A program made the translations under genes and the position numbers. Below the pieces are notes generated by a model that worked only from the letters and a program-made list of their open reading frames with translations, was not told the origin of the DNA and searched no databases. Below are positions 21,479-30,750 of a DNA stretch of 64,000 bases, in pieces (position 1 is the first letter of the stretch; each line of letters starts with the position of its first letter). Source of the DNA: Campylobacter jejuni subsp. jejuni 414 (GTDB lineage Bacteria > Campylobacterota > Campylobacteria > Campylobacterales > Campylobacteraceae). The DNA lies in the NCBI GenBank assembly GCA_000163995.1, contig CM000855.1:516028-580027 (forward strand). Direction: 5' to 3'.

Positions 21479-21969
21479 GAAGAAATTTAAGTACTTATAA
21501 AGCAAAATTTAATGGAGTTTATATTGTTTTAGGATTTTTTTTTCTAACTTATCAGATTCTTGGTTCAATTTTTATATACGATCCGTTGCTTTATGGATTT
21601 TTTTTCTGTTATATGTTTTGTTTGTTAGAAGAGAGAGAAAGAACTTTTTCAAAGCTTGATTTTAGATGGTATTTTTCTTTATTTTTTTTATTTTTTACTG
21701 ATATAACTTATAATTTCTTTATTTTTTCATCTTGGTTGGCATTTTTTATTTTTTACTATTTTTGTGCAGATTGGGTTAAAACAAATTTAAAAATTGGTAA
21801 ATTTATTCCCGTTGTTTTTGTGTTTTGTGCTTATGGTATTATTTTGCTTTTGGATATGATACTATCTTATATTAAAGATGAAAAAATTAAAATTTTAGAA
21901 TGGCCATATTTTGTTTCAATTTTTATAGAATGTTGTTTAGCCTATGTATTTTTTAAAGGTAAAATTTAA
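21475..21969 (+). CDS. Small integral membrane protein, MreD-like position
   Basis: A 164-residue, very hydrophobic protein with about five membrane helices and a Glu-Glu-Arg-Glu-Arg stretch near residue 52. It lies directly before mrdA (PBP2) with end-to-start contact; in many bacteria MreD occupies that place. Sequence similarity to MreD is not evident to me, so I leave the gene unnamed. It corresponds by position to Cj0651. A role in elongation-machinery membrane organisation is inference. Confidence 0.7.
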   Translation: MRRNLSTYKAKFNGVYIVLGFFFLTYQILGSIFIYDPLLYGFFFCYMFCLLEERERTFSKLDFRWYFSLFFLFFTDITYNFFIFSSWLAFFIFYYFCADWVKTNLKIGKFIPVVFVFCAYGIILLLDMILSYIKDEKIKILEWPYFVSIFIECCLAYVFFKGKI

Positions 21970-23774
21970 TGAGAATGCGATTGGTTGTTGGGTTTATACT
22001 ATTGTTTTTTATATTTTTATTAAGTCGTGTGTATTATTTGAGCATAAAATCAAATGTATATTATGAAGAACTTGCTAAGCAAAATGCTATAAAAACTGAA
22101 TTTTTAGCATCTGTTAGGGGGCAAATTGCAGATAGAAATGGAACTTTGTTAGCTGTTAACGATTTAGGTTTTAGCATTTCTATTAAACCTTATTTAAGCA
22201 TTAAGAAATCAAATAAAGGAATTTTAGATAAAGAATTATCTGAACTTGCAAATTTATTTCCTGATTTAGATGCTAGCAAATTAGCAAAGATTTATAAGAG
22301 AAGTGATTCTTACTATAATCAAGATTTTATTAAAGTTATAGATTTTATACCTTATGATAAAATCATTCTGCATTATTCAGAATTAAATCTTAATAAAACA
22401 ATAAAAATAGATCCTGTTGTAAAAAGAAAATACCCTTTTGGAAAATTGGCTTCACATATTATTGGATACGTGGGTAAAGCAAATTTGCAAGATGTTCAAG
22501 AAAATGAAATAGCAAAGCTTACTAATTATACAGGAAAAAGTGGTATAGAACGGTATTATAATGATATTTTGCAAGGAGAAAAAGGAGTTAGAATTTATAA
22601 GGTTAATGCCTTAAACCAAGAAGTAGAGCAGCTTTCTTACACTCCTCCTATATCTAATAATATAGAGCTTACGATTGATATAGAGCTTCAGTCTTATTTA
22701 ACTTCATTGTTTGAGGGCAATGCCGGAGCCGCTATAATTATGGATGTAAATGATGGATCTATTTTGGCTGCAGGAAGTTTTCCTGAATACGATCTTAATC
22801 CTTTTGTAACGGGGATTTCATTTAAGGATTGGGATGAGCTTTCAAATAGCCTTGACCATCCTTTTACAAATAAACTTATAAATGGATATTATCCTCCAGG
22901 TTCTGTTGTAAAAATGGGTGTAGGGCTTTCTTTTTTAAATTCTAAAAATATTAGTCCATCGACTCAATATGTTTGCAATGGAAGTATCGAACTTGGAGGT
23001 AGGTTTTTTAGATGCTGGAATAGATCAGGGCATGGACCTGTGGATTTAAAACATGCGATAAAATATAGTTGTGATGTTTATTTTTATAATGGCAGTTTGG
23101 AGGTTGGAATTGATCAAATAAGTAAAACCTTATCTCGTATTGGCTTTGGAGCAAAAACAGGAGTGGATTTACCTAGTGAATTTGTGGGAATCTTACCAAG
23201 CAAAGAATGGAAAATGCAAAGATATAGACAGGCTTGGTTTCAAGGTGATACTTTAAATACAGCTATAGGTCAAGGTAATTTTCTTGCAACGCCTATGCAA
23301 ATTGCTAGATATACGGCTCAAATTGCAAAAGGCGAAGAGATTATACCTCATTTTTTAAAAGGTATAGAAAATAATAATACAATTATAGAAAATCAAATGG
23401 GTAAAAATAAAAAAGAAATTTTTACCTTATTTGAAAAGAGTCAATTGCCTTATATAAGAGATGCAATGTATGCTGTTGCCAATGAGCAAGGTGGAACTTC
23501 TTATCGTTATTTGCGCAATCTTGATGTAAAAGTTGCAGCAAAAACGGGAACTGCTCAAGTAGTAGGTTTTTCGCAAACAGATAAAAATAGAGTTGATGAA
23601 AAACAATTTGAGTATTATACAAGATCTCATGCATGGTTAACTTCTTATGCTCCTTATTCTAAACCAAAATATGTAGTTACTGTTCTTTTAGAACATGGCG
23701 GGAGAAATATCACCTCAGGAGAAGCTGTGGCTAAAATTTATCAGAAAATGATTGAGCTTGGATATTTTAAATAA
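21969..23774 (+). CDS. mrdA: Penicillin-binding protein 2 (elongation transpeptidase)
   Basis: This class B PBP crosslinks peptidoglycan during lateral growth. A membrane anchor (residues 4-20) precedes the dimerisation domain (RGQIADRNGTLLAVND, SHIIGYVGK). The transpeptidase domain carries the active Ser in YPPGSVVKMGVG near residue 314, the SxN-type YSCDVYFYN and the KTGTAQ box near residue 522. The 601-residue size is normal. It is the last gene of the plus-strand run; transcription of pepP converges on it. Confidence 0.94.
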   Translation: MRMRLVVGFILLFFIFLLSRVYYLSIKSNVYYEELAKQNAIKTEFLASVRGQIADRNGTLLAVNDLGFSISIKPYLSIKKSNKGILDKELSELANLFPDLDASKLAKIYKRSDSYYNQDFIKVIDFIPYDKIILHYSELNLNKTIKIDPVVKRKYPFGKLASHIIGYVGKANLQDVQENEIAKLTNYTGKSGIERYYNDILQGEKGVRIYKVNALNQEVEQLSYTPPISNNIELTIDIELQSYLTSLFEGNAGAAIIMDVNDGSILAAGSFPEYDLNPFVTGISFKDWDELSNSLDHPFTNKLINGYYPPGSVVKMGVGLSFLNSKNISPSTQYVCNGSIELGGRFFRCWNRSGHGPVDLKHAIKYSCDVYFYNGSLEVGIDQISKTLSRIGFGAKTGVDLPSEFVGILPSKEWKMQRYRQAWFQGDTLNTAIGQGNFLATPMQIARYTAQIAKGEEIIPHFLKGIENNNTIIENQMGKNKKEIFTLFEKSQLPYIRDAMYAVANEQGGTSYRYLRNLDVKVAAKTGTAQVVGFSQTDKNRVDEKQFEYYTRSHAWLTSYAPYSKPKYVVTVLLEHGGRNITSGEAVAKIYQKMIELGYFK

Positions 23775-23885
23775 TTTTCTAGTTTTGGTTTAAAAAAAGC
23801 CTTTTATAGCTGTAAAATTAAGTTAATTAAGCAAATATGTCTATTTTTTCCGATTTTATATTGTTTATAAATTAACAAAAGCATC

Positions 23886-25676
23886 TTAAGAGACAGCTTT
23901 TGTTCTTTCTTTAAGCCAAGCTAGGGCTTTTGGATAATCACCTAATTTAGGAGAAAGTTTTTCAAATACCTCTTTGTGATAATTATTTAGCCATTGTTTT
24001 TCTTTTTCATCTAACATTTTTATATCAATGCAAGATATCTCAAAAGGACAAAGAGTGACAGGTTTGAAGTATAAAAACTCTCCAAAATCTGTATTTTTAG
24101 GATTTTCTACTCTGGTATGAATGACTAAATTTTCAAGTCTTATACCCCATTTACCTACCTTATAAATACCTGGTTCTATAGAAGTTAACATACCTTCCTT
24201 GGCTTTTGTTTTTTCAAGCACAGGAGATAGATAAGATAAAACTTGTGGGCCTTCATGGACATTTAAAAAATATCCCACGCCATGCCCTGTGCCGTGTATG
24301 TAATCAAGTTGTTCTTGCCATAAAGGCACACGCGTGATAGCATCAAGCAAAGGCATGGCTATATCTTTTGGAAAAATTACACTAGAAATGGCAATATGCG
24401 CTTTTAAAACCAAAGTATAATCATGAATTTGCTCTGTATTGGCCTTTCCTATAGGTACAACACGTGTGATATCTGTTGTGCCATTTTTATATTGTCCACC
24501 AGAATCAATAAGCAAAAGTCCATCTTTTTTAAGATAAGCAAAACTTTCTTTTGTAGCTTTATAATGTGGATATGCTGCATTTTTATTAAAGCCTGCTATG
24601 GTGGCAAAACTATTACTTATGTAATACTTGCTTTGTGCTCTAAATTCACTTGCTTTAGTATCTATGTCTAATTCGCTTATCAATTCTTCATTTTTTATTG
24701 CTTCTTCAAGCCAAGCAAAAAACTTACATAAAGCCACCCCATCTTCTACCATAACATCTTGTATGTGTGCTATTTCTTTGGCATTTTTAGTTGCTTTTAA
24801 GTGGGTGCTTGGGTTGATTTCTTGAATGATTTTTACACTTTTATCTAAAGAATTTATGAGTAAAGCAGTCATTTTTAAAGGCTCAATAAGCAAATTTGCA
24901 TTTGTAAGTTTTTTAAGCTCTATGATAATTTCATTATAATTTTTAAGCCAAATTCCATCTGAATTTAATTTTTTTTCAAGTTCTAAATTTACTTTTTGCT
25001 GATCAACAAAAAGTAAGGCCTTATCTTCAAAGATTAGTAAATGGCTTAAAAATACAGGATTGTAATTTACATCATTTCCTCTTAAATTTGTAAGCCAAGC
25101 TATATCATCAACGCTAGAGATTAAATGAGTATTGGCATTTAAATTTTTCATTTTTTGACGCACTAATGCTAATTTTTCTTTTCTTGAGCAAGAGCAATAT
25201 TCTAACTCGTGTTCATAAATTTTTTCTTGTGGTAAAGCAGGGCGATCTTGCCAAAGTGGGCTGATTAAATCTATATGTTTTAAATTTGCCTTACAATTAA
25301 TCTGTAAATCTTTTTGCAAAGACAAAGGTAAAAGTGCAAAATCGATGCCTAAAATTTGATTTTCATTTAAATTTTTTCCTAGCCATTTGATAAAAGTATT
25401 TTTAGCATCTTGTTTTTGTAAAAGTATGCCACTACCTTCTAATTCCTTGTGTGCTTGAAGCCAATATCTTCCATCTACCCATAAAAAGCCTTCTTCTTGT
25501 GTGATAAGTACTGTTCCAACAGAGCCTTTAAAGCCACTGATAAAAACTCTATTTTTGTAATATTCTGGTAAATATTCGCTTAAATGCGGATCCGCACTTA
25601 AGATTAGATAAGCATCAATGTTATTTTCTTTCATTAATTTTCTAAGTTCTAATACTCTTTGTTTGTAAATACTCAT
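23886..25676 (-). CDS. pepP: Xaa-Pro aminopeptidase (M24B family)
   Basis: The 596-residue protein has two creatinase-type N-terminal domains followed by the pita-bread metallopeptidase domain. The metal ligands are visible in LLLIDSGGQYKNGTTDITR (two Asp), HGTGHGVGYFLNVHEGP (His) and MLTSIEPGIYK (Glu). The long three-domain form resembles eukaryotic XPNPEP1 and Cj0653c. It should remove N-terminal residues before proline in cytoplasmic peptides. It lies 15 bases downstream of the peptide transporter, so uptake and digestion of peptides are coupled. Confidence 0.92.
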   Translation of the reverse strand: MSIYKQRVLELRKLMKENNIDAYLILSADPHLSEYLPEYYKNRVFISGFKGSVGTVLITQEEGFLWVDGRYWLQAHKELEGSGILLQKQDAKNTFIKWLGKNLNENQILGIDFALLPLSLQKDLQINCKANLKHIDLISPLWQDRPALPQEKIYEHELEYCSCSRKEKLALVRQKMKNLNANTHLISSVDDIAWLTNLRGNDVNYNPVFLSHLLIFEDKALLFVDQQKVNLELEKKLNSDGIWLKNYNEIIIELKKLTNANLLIEPLKMTALLINSLDKSVKIIQEINPSTHLKATKNAKEIAHIQDVMVEDGVALCKFFAWLEEAIKNEELISELDIDTKASEFRAQSKYYISNSFATIAGFNKNAAYPHYKATKESFAYLKKDGLLLIDSGGQYKNGTTDITRVVPIGKANTEQIHDYTLVLKAHIAISSVIFPKDIAMPLLDAITRVPLWQEQLDYIHGTGHGVGYFLNVHEGPQVLSYLSPVLEKTKAKEGMLTSIEPGIYKVGKWGIRLENLVIHTRVENPKNTDFGEFLYFKPVTLCPFEISCIDIKMLDEKEKQWLNNYHKEVFEKLSPKLGDYPKALAWLKERTKAVS

Positions 25677-25691
25677 TTTTTCTCCTTGGTA

Positions 25692-27245
25692 TTAATTTTT
25701 TAGTATTTTATTGATAGGTTTTTTGAGTATAAATAAAATTATAACAGCACCAAGTAATATCCACATACATTCGTAGAATAAATTTGGCAAATAAGCTATA
25801 TTTTCTTCACTTGCTTTGCCTCCTATAAATCCTGCTAAAGCATTGCCTAATGCACTTGCTACAAACCAAAGTCCCATAACTTGAGATTTGATTAAATTAG
25901 GTGCAATTTTTGTCATTAGAGAAAGCCCTACAGGAGAAAGACAAAGCTCTCCTAAAACCATAAGTAAAAAGCTACTTATAAGCCACCAAGGCGAAACTAA
26001 AATAATTTGTGATGAATTTTCTAAATTTTCTTTTAATGTACTAGCACCACCATTTAAATCAATTGCATGATTTGAAGCTAAAACCATCATTAAAAACGCT
26101 AAAGCCGCACCCAAAAGTCCTAATGCAAATTTAACAATGGATGAAATTTCTTTATTGTTTTTAGCGCAAATAGTCCATATAAAAGCACTTAAAGGTGCAA
26201 AAAGTATAACAAATAAGCCCCCAAGAGATTGAAACCATATTGTAGGAATTTCATAATTTAATACGGTTTTATCTGTTAATTTTTCCGCAAAAAAGTTAAA
26301 AGAAGTGTATTGTTGCTCATATACTGACCAAAATAATGCAGCCGCTAAAAATAAAACAACAAAAATAATCAAATTTCTTTTTTCTTCTATTTTTAAAGAG
26401 GTAAAAGCAAAAAGATAGAAAAAATAAATTCCAGCACAAGCTAGAATAGTGAAAATAATATTTTTATTAATAACTTGTGCATCTAATTTTATAAAACCAT
26501 CAAAGATTAAAAATATTGCCCCAAGCAAAACAATACTTGATACAATGATAATATAAAAAGCATTTTTATTCTTTTTACTTGGTTTATCCCAGGTAGAATC
26601 TATACCAACTTTTTCATTAAATTCTTTTAAATCAGGCATGGTTTTTAAATAAAAAATGATTACTGCTAAAAGCATACCAATTCCACCTGCACCAAAACCA
26701 AAATGCCATCCGTATTCTTTTTGCAAAAAGCCACAAACCAAAGGAGCTATAAAAGCACCAAAATTAAAACACATATAAAAAAGCGTAAAACCAGAATCAC
26801 GCCTTGTATCATCTTTTTTATAAAGCATACCAACCATTACAGAAGCACAAGTTTTAAAAAGTCCTGTACCTATAACTAAAAAAACCATACCGATAAAAAT
26901 CATTTTATTATTAAAATAAGAAAATGCTATGCACAAATGCCCAAAGGCTATAATCAAAGCACCTAGTAAAATTGCTCTTTTTTGCCCTAGGTAATTATCT
27001 GCAAGCCATCCACCTGGTAAAGCAGCAAGATATAAACAACTTGCAAAAATTCCCATAATTGCACTTGCTTCTTCAGGTTTTAAGTTCATTCCACTTTTTT
27101 CAAAACTTGCTATCATAAAAAGATAAAGCAAAGGGCGAATTCCGTAAAAAGAAAATCTTTCCCAAAGCTCAGTAAGCGAAAGAGATAAAAGTGGTTTTGG
27201 ATGTCCTAAAAAGGAAGTATCTAAGTTTTTTACATTTTTACTCAA
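25692..27245 (-). CDS. POT-family proton-coupled di/tripeptide transporter
   Basis: The 517-residue protein has about 14 hydrophobic helices. The N-terminal TELWERFSFYGIRPLL matches the ExxERFxYYG motif that couples proton and peptide transport in the POT/PTR family, and GGWLADNYLGQKRAI is the second signature. It is intact here; from memory the C. jejuni NCTC 11168 copy is broken. It shares an operon with pepP. A 1.3-kb gene-poor zone lies upstream. Confidence 0.92.
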   Translation of the reverse strand: MSKNVKNLDTSFLGHPKPLLSLSLTELWERFSFYGIRPLLYLFMIASFEKSGMNLKPEEASAIMGIFASCLYLAALPGGWLADNYLGQKRAILLGALIIAFGHLCIAFSYFNNKMIFIGMVFLVIGTGLFKTCASVMVGMLYKKDDTRRDSGFTLFYMCFNFGAFIAPLVCGFLQKEYGWHFGFGAGGIGMLLAVIIFYLKTMPDLKEFNEKVGIDSTWDKPSKKNKNAFYIIIVSSIVLLGAIFLIFDGFIKLDAQVINKNIIFTILACAGIYFFYLFAFTSLKIEEKRNLIIFVVLFLAAALFWSVYEQQYTSFNFFAEKLTDKTVLNYEIPTIWFQSLGGLFVILFAPLSAFIWTICAKNNKEISSIVKFALGLLGAALAFLMMVLASNHAIDLNGGASTLKENLENSSQIILVSPWWLISSFLLMVLGELCLSPVGLSLMTKIAPNLIKSQVMGLWFVASALGNALAGFIGGKASEENIAYLPNLFYECMWILLGAVIILFILKKPINKILKN

Positions 27246-27914
27246 TTTCTATCCTTTGTATGTTTTTATTTATAAATTATAGACAAGAAATTGATAAATA
27301 TGTATAATTTTGTAATATTTTTATATTATTTATATCATAATGTTACTTTTTTACAAATATAAAAAAAAGAAATATTAATATTTAATTTCCAATTTAAGGC
27401 ATTTTTATTTTATATTTTTAAGTTGATTGGGCAATCAAAATTTGAATTTTTAATGCCTTTCATAAAAATATAATATATTTAAAATTTTTATAGGATTTTA
27501 AGATTGATAAAAATCAGAAAAAATTCAATAATGTATAAAATTGATTTGTAATGCAAATTTTTATGTTTGTAAAAAATGTAAAGATGAAAACTCGCTTTGA
27601 TTTCTAAAAAATTCTTATTAAAATACTATAAAATAATACTTTGATTAAATTTTCTATCACTTTACTTTTTTACAAAATTTAATAGTTTTGCTAAAATCCT
27701 TAACATCTATACTATTTTTATTGTAAAGTTTATCTTGTTTTTATAAGTAATCTTAACTTATGGGTTTTAATGATTGTATTAAATAATCAAGTTTGATCGT
27801 TGTAAATAAGCTTATTTTGTTTAAAATATTGTGCATATTTAAAAGGTCTTTTTAGTTTAAAATAAAAATTTATTGTGAAATTAAATTATAGTGTTTAAAG
27901 TTTTTGAAGAGTTT
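27246..27914. other. Gene-poor A/T-rich gap
   Basis: Very A/T-rich sequence without any convincing open frame on either strand. It holds the promoter region of the transporter gene (A/T boxes near 27260-27320) and probably decayed DNA continuing from the remnants to its right. I see no hairpin, repeat or RNA gene that I can support. Confidence 0.5.
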
Positions 27915-28067
27915 CTAAAAATGTTTTAAGCCCCATTCATTAATCTTTTTTTGCAAATAGTCTAAGTATATTCTAAAGAGGAGATATTTAAGAAATAAAT
28001 CAATAAGATTGAAAAATAAATTATTTTTATCTTGGTATAAGCAATTATAAATTTCCTCAAACTCCAT
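27915..28067 (-). CDS. Possible small protein or gene remnant
   Basis: An open frame of 50 residues (MEFEEIYNCLYQDKNN, then a Leu/Phe/Tyr-rich segment ending GLKHF) starts 37 bases after the end of the decayed gene upstream on the same strand. No ribosome site is visible before the ATG. Its composition looks like real coding sequence of this genome, so it may be the tail of a decayed gene rather than an active one. I know no family for it. Confidence 0.35.
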   Translation of the reverse strand: MEFEEIYNCLYQDKNNLFFNLIDLFLKYLLFRIYLDYLQKKINEWGLKHF

Positions 28068-28104
28068 ACAGGATAAGAATAAAACAAATTATCATTAAAA
28101 TTTA

Positions 28105-28546
28105 CTATCTTGTAGTCATTTTTTGCATCATTTCATCTAGTGTTGAAATTAATTCAAATTTGTTTAATTTTTCACTTTCAACATAGTAAAGCTTAATGCC
28201 TTGGGTTTGATTGATTTCATCGTATAATTTTATCGGGGTTATTTTAAATTTTCATTATTTTGCTTACTATAAACTTCTACCTATGAAGGTTTTATGTATC
28301 TTAGATCTCTTTCATTGGACTGAATTTCTCAAGCATCTTGTATAGCACTTATATTATAAAGATAATTTTCCCATTAATAAGCTTTTTCAGAATAAAACAT
28401 ATCTACCTAAGGCATGCTGTGATTTAGTATTTTTCTATATAAAAATGCTTACACAAAACTGTTTTTGCAAATTCTTTAAAATAAGCTTTAATGTATTGAT
28501 TTAGCCTTCTTTTAAGATCATCTGCTAAGTTTTTTGTTGTAAAAAT
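28105..28546 (-). pseudogene. Remnant of an accessory protein gene
   Basis: Conceptual translation with several in-frame stops gives connected coding-like text: NKKLADDLKRRLNQYIKAYF, then MFYSEKAY-stop-WENYLYNISAIQDA-stop-EIQSNERDLRYIKPS-stop-VEVYSKQNNENLK, a frame change, and KLYDEINQTQGIKLYYVESE to a final TAG at 28105. At least three stops and one frame change, none tied to long homopolymers, argue for true decay. It follows directly after the intact 209-residue gene on the same strand. I cannot name the family. Confidence 0.6.
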
Positions 28547-29176
28547 CTATTTTTCTAAAATTATTTCTATGGTATTGAGTTCTTTTTCGCTTTCTTGTGT
28601 ATTTTCTAAACGCAATTTTATTTTGTTTGCACCCATGGGGGTTAAAACAGTAAAATATCTAGTATTGTTTTCATAAAAATCCCAAATTTCATCGAATTCT
28701 AAATAATTTGCTAATCCATATTCTTTAAATTCACATTCTTTATAGATTGATTTTAAAAATCTTGGCACCTCATTTATAATAAAAAGTATTTTTATTTTTT
28801 CTTTTTGAGAATTAATGTCTAATTCTTTAATTGGATTGTTTTGATATTCTTGCTTGATTATTTCTATTATTTTTTTATTATCACAATTTTTTAAATCATT
28901 GAGATTAATATCTATTTCTTTTTTCAACTCTAATTCTTGGGGAAGATAATTTATATTTTGATAATTAGAAGTTTGCGGCAAAAATATATTTAATTTTTTA
29001 TCACTTTTAAAAATTAATTTTGCTATATTCATAATTTTAATATTTAATTCTAATGTAGCGTAAAAGTCTTTTTTAGAAAAAAATTTATCTATATCTTTTT
29101 TCATGTTTGTGATATCTAAGTTCTCATTAGATAAAAATTGCGTAAGTTTATTTAAAAATACAGGTTGAGGAAGCAT
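28547..29176 (-). CDS. Hypothetical protein (209 residues)
   Basis: An unrecognised acidic, Asn/Lys/Ile-rich protein with no signal peptide or membrane helix. The N-terminal half looks helical, and the C-terminal half has alternating hydrophobic segments ([37 protein letters not shown]). Its start overlaps the stop of the 116-residue gene upstream by one base, so the two are translated together. The pair sits between decayed genes and the prophage left end and looks like accessory DNA. I do not assign a function. Confidence 0.6.
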   Translation of the reverse strand: MLPQPVFLNKLTQFLSNENLDITNMKKDIDKFFSKKDFYATLELNIKIMNIAKLIFKSDKKLNIFLPQTSNYQNINYLPQELELKKEIDINLNDLKNCDNKKIIEIIKQEYQNNPIKELDINSQKEKIKILFIINEVPRFLKSIYKECEFKEYGLANYLEFDEIWDFYENNTRYFTVLTPMGANKIKLRLENTQESEKELNTIEIILEK

Positions 29177-29526
29177 TATAACTCTTTAAGCCCTAAGCTT
29201 TTAAGCTCTTCTAAGTTCATTGCCTTAATTAAAATTCTTTCTTCTGATTGTATTAAAGAAAAATCTTGTAATTTTTCCAAAGCTTCTTTGTACTCTAAAT
29301 ATCCTAAAGGCCTATCTTCACTAATGCTAAAAAAACTTAGTCTCCATTTAGCTTCTTTATCTTCATCATCTAATTCAAAATTTTCCCAAGGTTCTTTAAA
29401 AAGAATAGTATCTGTATCTTCGCTTAGGGTAAAATTTATTATTAATCCACTTGGTGTTTCGTAAAGTTTAGGCATAGCTTCATAAGCTTCTTCCCAACGC
29501 TTTTGTAAAAGTTTTAAATCTTCCAT
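29176..29526 (-). CDS. Hypothetical acidic protein (116 residues)
   Basis: A small acidic soluble protein (WENFELDDEDKEAKWRLSFF, then SEDRPLGYLEYKEALEKL) of unknown family. The ATG follows a strong GAGGAG ribosome site, and a TATAAT box (29553-29558 on the minus strand) lies about 27 bases upstream, so it has its own promoter. The prophage end is only 75 bases upstream of the start codon and leaves this promoter intact. Confidence 0.62.
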   Translation of the reverse strand: MEDLKLLQKRWEEAYEAMPKLYETPSGLIINFTLSEDTDTILFKEPWENFELDDEDKEAKWRLSFFSISEDRPLGYLEYKEALEKLQDFSLIQSEERILIKAMNLEELKSLGLKEL

Positions 29527-29601
29527 AAATTTCTCCTCAAATATAAAATGAAATTATAACTAAAAATCTTTTCATATCAAAACATTTATACAAAGCTAAG
29601 A

Positions 29602-29674
29602 TGTTGTCGGCGGAAAAATAAAATTTCCATACAGAAAAATAAAACTTCCATAAAAGTGGAAATTTTATTTTTCC
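29602..29674 (+). repeat. Prophage left end (attL) with three transposase-site-like repeats
   Basis: The putative terminus reads TGTTGTCGGCGG. Next come GGAAAAATAAAATTTCCAT (29612-29630), GAAAAATAAAACTTCCAT (29634-29651, 21 bases further) and an inverted copy read on the minus strand as GGAAAAATAAAATTTCCAC (29656-29674). Two direct sites and one inverted site close to the end recall the L1-L3 MuA-binding sites of phage Mu. Mu duplicates five bases on insertion; TAAGA (29597-29601) would be the left copy. The exact end needs the right junction. Confidence 0.7.
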
Positions 29675-29725
29675 ATAAAGCTTAAACTTAAAATATAATT
29701 TTATTATGGAAAACCTGATAAGATA

Positions 29726-30400
29726 TTATTTATATTTTATAATGGCATTTTCAAAACTTTTAATTGTCATTGCCTTGCAAACAACACCAATAATTTCTGC
29801 ATGATTAATCTGCTCAACACTTATCACAATATCTTTGTAAAAGGAGTTCATGGAACTTAATACAATTTCATTTACAAAAGGTTGTTTCAAAAGTTTTTTA
29901 CAATAAATTTCTCCGTCAAGATTAATGACTACAATATCCCCATTTTTAACAAGTTCAAGTTTATTTTTAGTTATATCGACAGCTATAATATCACCACTAT
30001 GAACAAAAGGCTCCATGCTATCGCCTATAATTTTTATAATATCAAGCTTTGTTGAAATTGGTAGATCTAATGCCTCATATGCAAATTTTTTACTTATTGT
30101 AATTTCAGTGTACTCTAGTTGATTATTTGTTGCACCATACCCAGCTGCTGCTGCAACATCAGTATAATATCTCAATTGCATATTGTTATTATCAATTCGC
30201 AATTTGTCAAAAAATATTGCATCAAGAGAAATATTATGTTCTTTTGAAATTGTAAATAATAAATCATAAGGAATAGTATTTCTAGCTTTCCATGTGCTTA
30301 AAGTATTAGGTTTAATATTATAAAGCTCACAAAAATTTCTATCATCTATAATATTTAATAAACTATAAACTCTATTCAATATGTCTTTAGTTTTATACAT
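29726..30400 (-). CDS. Phage repressor, S24/LexA-like
   Basis: The 224-residue protein has an N-terminal XRE-type HTH (FCELYNIKPNTLSTWKARNTI) and a C-terminal S24 self-cleavage domain. The Ser nucleophile is Ser128 in GDSMEPFVHSGD and the general-base Lys lies in LDGEIYCKKLL. An Ala-Gly pair in the linker (VAAAAGYGAT) is the likely cleavage site. It should hold the prophage silent and be destroyed when RecA is activated. It is transcribed away from the ner-transposase operon across a 149-bp gap with operator-like repeats. Campylobacter lacks LexA, so this self-cleaving repressor would be the phage's own damage sensor. Confidence 0.88.
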   Translation of the reverse strand: MYKTKDILNRVYSLLNIIDDRNFCELYNIKPNTLSTWKARNTIPYDLLFTISKEHNISLDAIFFDKLRIDNNNMQLRYYTDVAAAAGYGATNNQLEYTEITISKKFAYEALDLPISTKLDIIKIIGDSMEPFVHSGDIIAVDITKNKLELVKNGDIVVINLDGEIYCKKLLKQPFVNEIVLSSMNSFYKDIVISVEQINHAEIIGVVCKAMTIKSFENAIIKYK

Positions 30401-30426
30401 AACGAAGCCTTTTTATATAAAAAATT

Positions 30427-30475
30427 ACAAAATGCGATAAAATATCTTGACTTAATTCGCATTTTGTCTTATAAT
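30427..30475 (+). promoter_or_regulatory. Early promoter with inverted operator sites
   Basis: TTGACT (30447-30452), a 17-base spacer and TATAAT (30470-30475) form a near-consensus sigma70 promoter facing the ner gene, unusually strong for this A/T-rich genome. ACAAAATGCGA (30427-30437) and its exact inverse TCGCATTTTGT (30457-30467) flank the -35 box, one copy lying inside the spacer. A bound repressor or Ner would block the polymerase. Confidence 0.72.
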
Positions 30476-30549
30476 TTGAAAAATTATTTACAAATTGTAT
30501 CTTAAAAAATATCAATTTGAAATAAAAATTACAAATTAAAGGAGGTAAA

Positions 30550-30750
30550 TTGCTAAAACAATACTTTGAAGATAATGGTATTAATCTTAAAAAATTTGCC
30601 AAAAAACATAATCTTGATTACATGAGTTTATTTCGTGTAGTTAATGGATTTTACTCTGAAAAATATAAAGCAAAAACTAATACAAAAGCTGTTTATGAGA
30701 AGCTTTTTGAGCTTAAAATCATTAATGAATTGCCTGAGGTTTGTGCGTGA
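30550..30750 (+). CDS. Ner-like small DNA-binding regulator
   Basis: A 66-residue protein with a TTG start five bases behind a strong GGAGG. The text LKKFAKKHNLDYMSLFRVVNG looks like a helix-turn-helix of the Cro/Ner type. Position, size and orientation (first early gene, opposite the repressor, before the transposase) match Ner of Mu, which shuts off early and repressor transcription. Sequence similarity alone would not prove this. Confidence 0.65.
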   Translation: MLKQYFEDNGINLKKFAKKHNLDYMSLFRVVNGFYSEKYKAKTNTKAVYEKLFELKIINELPEVCA

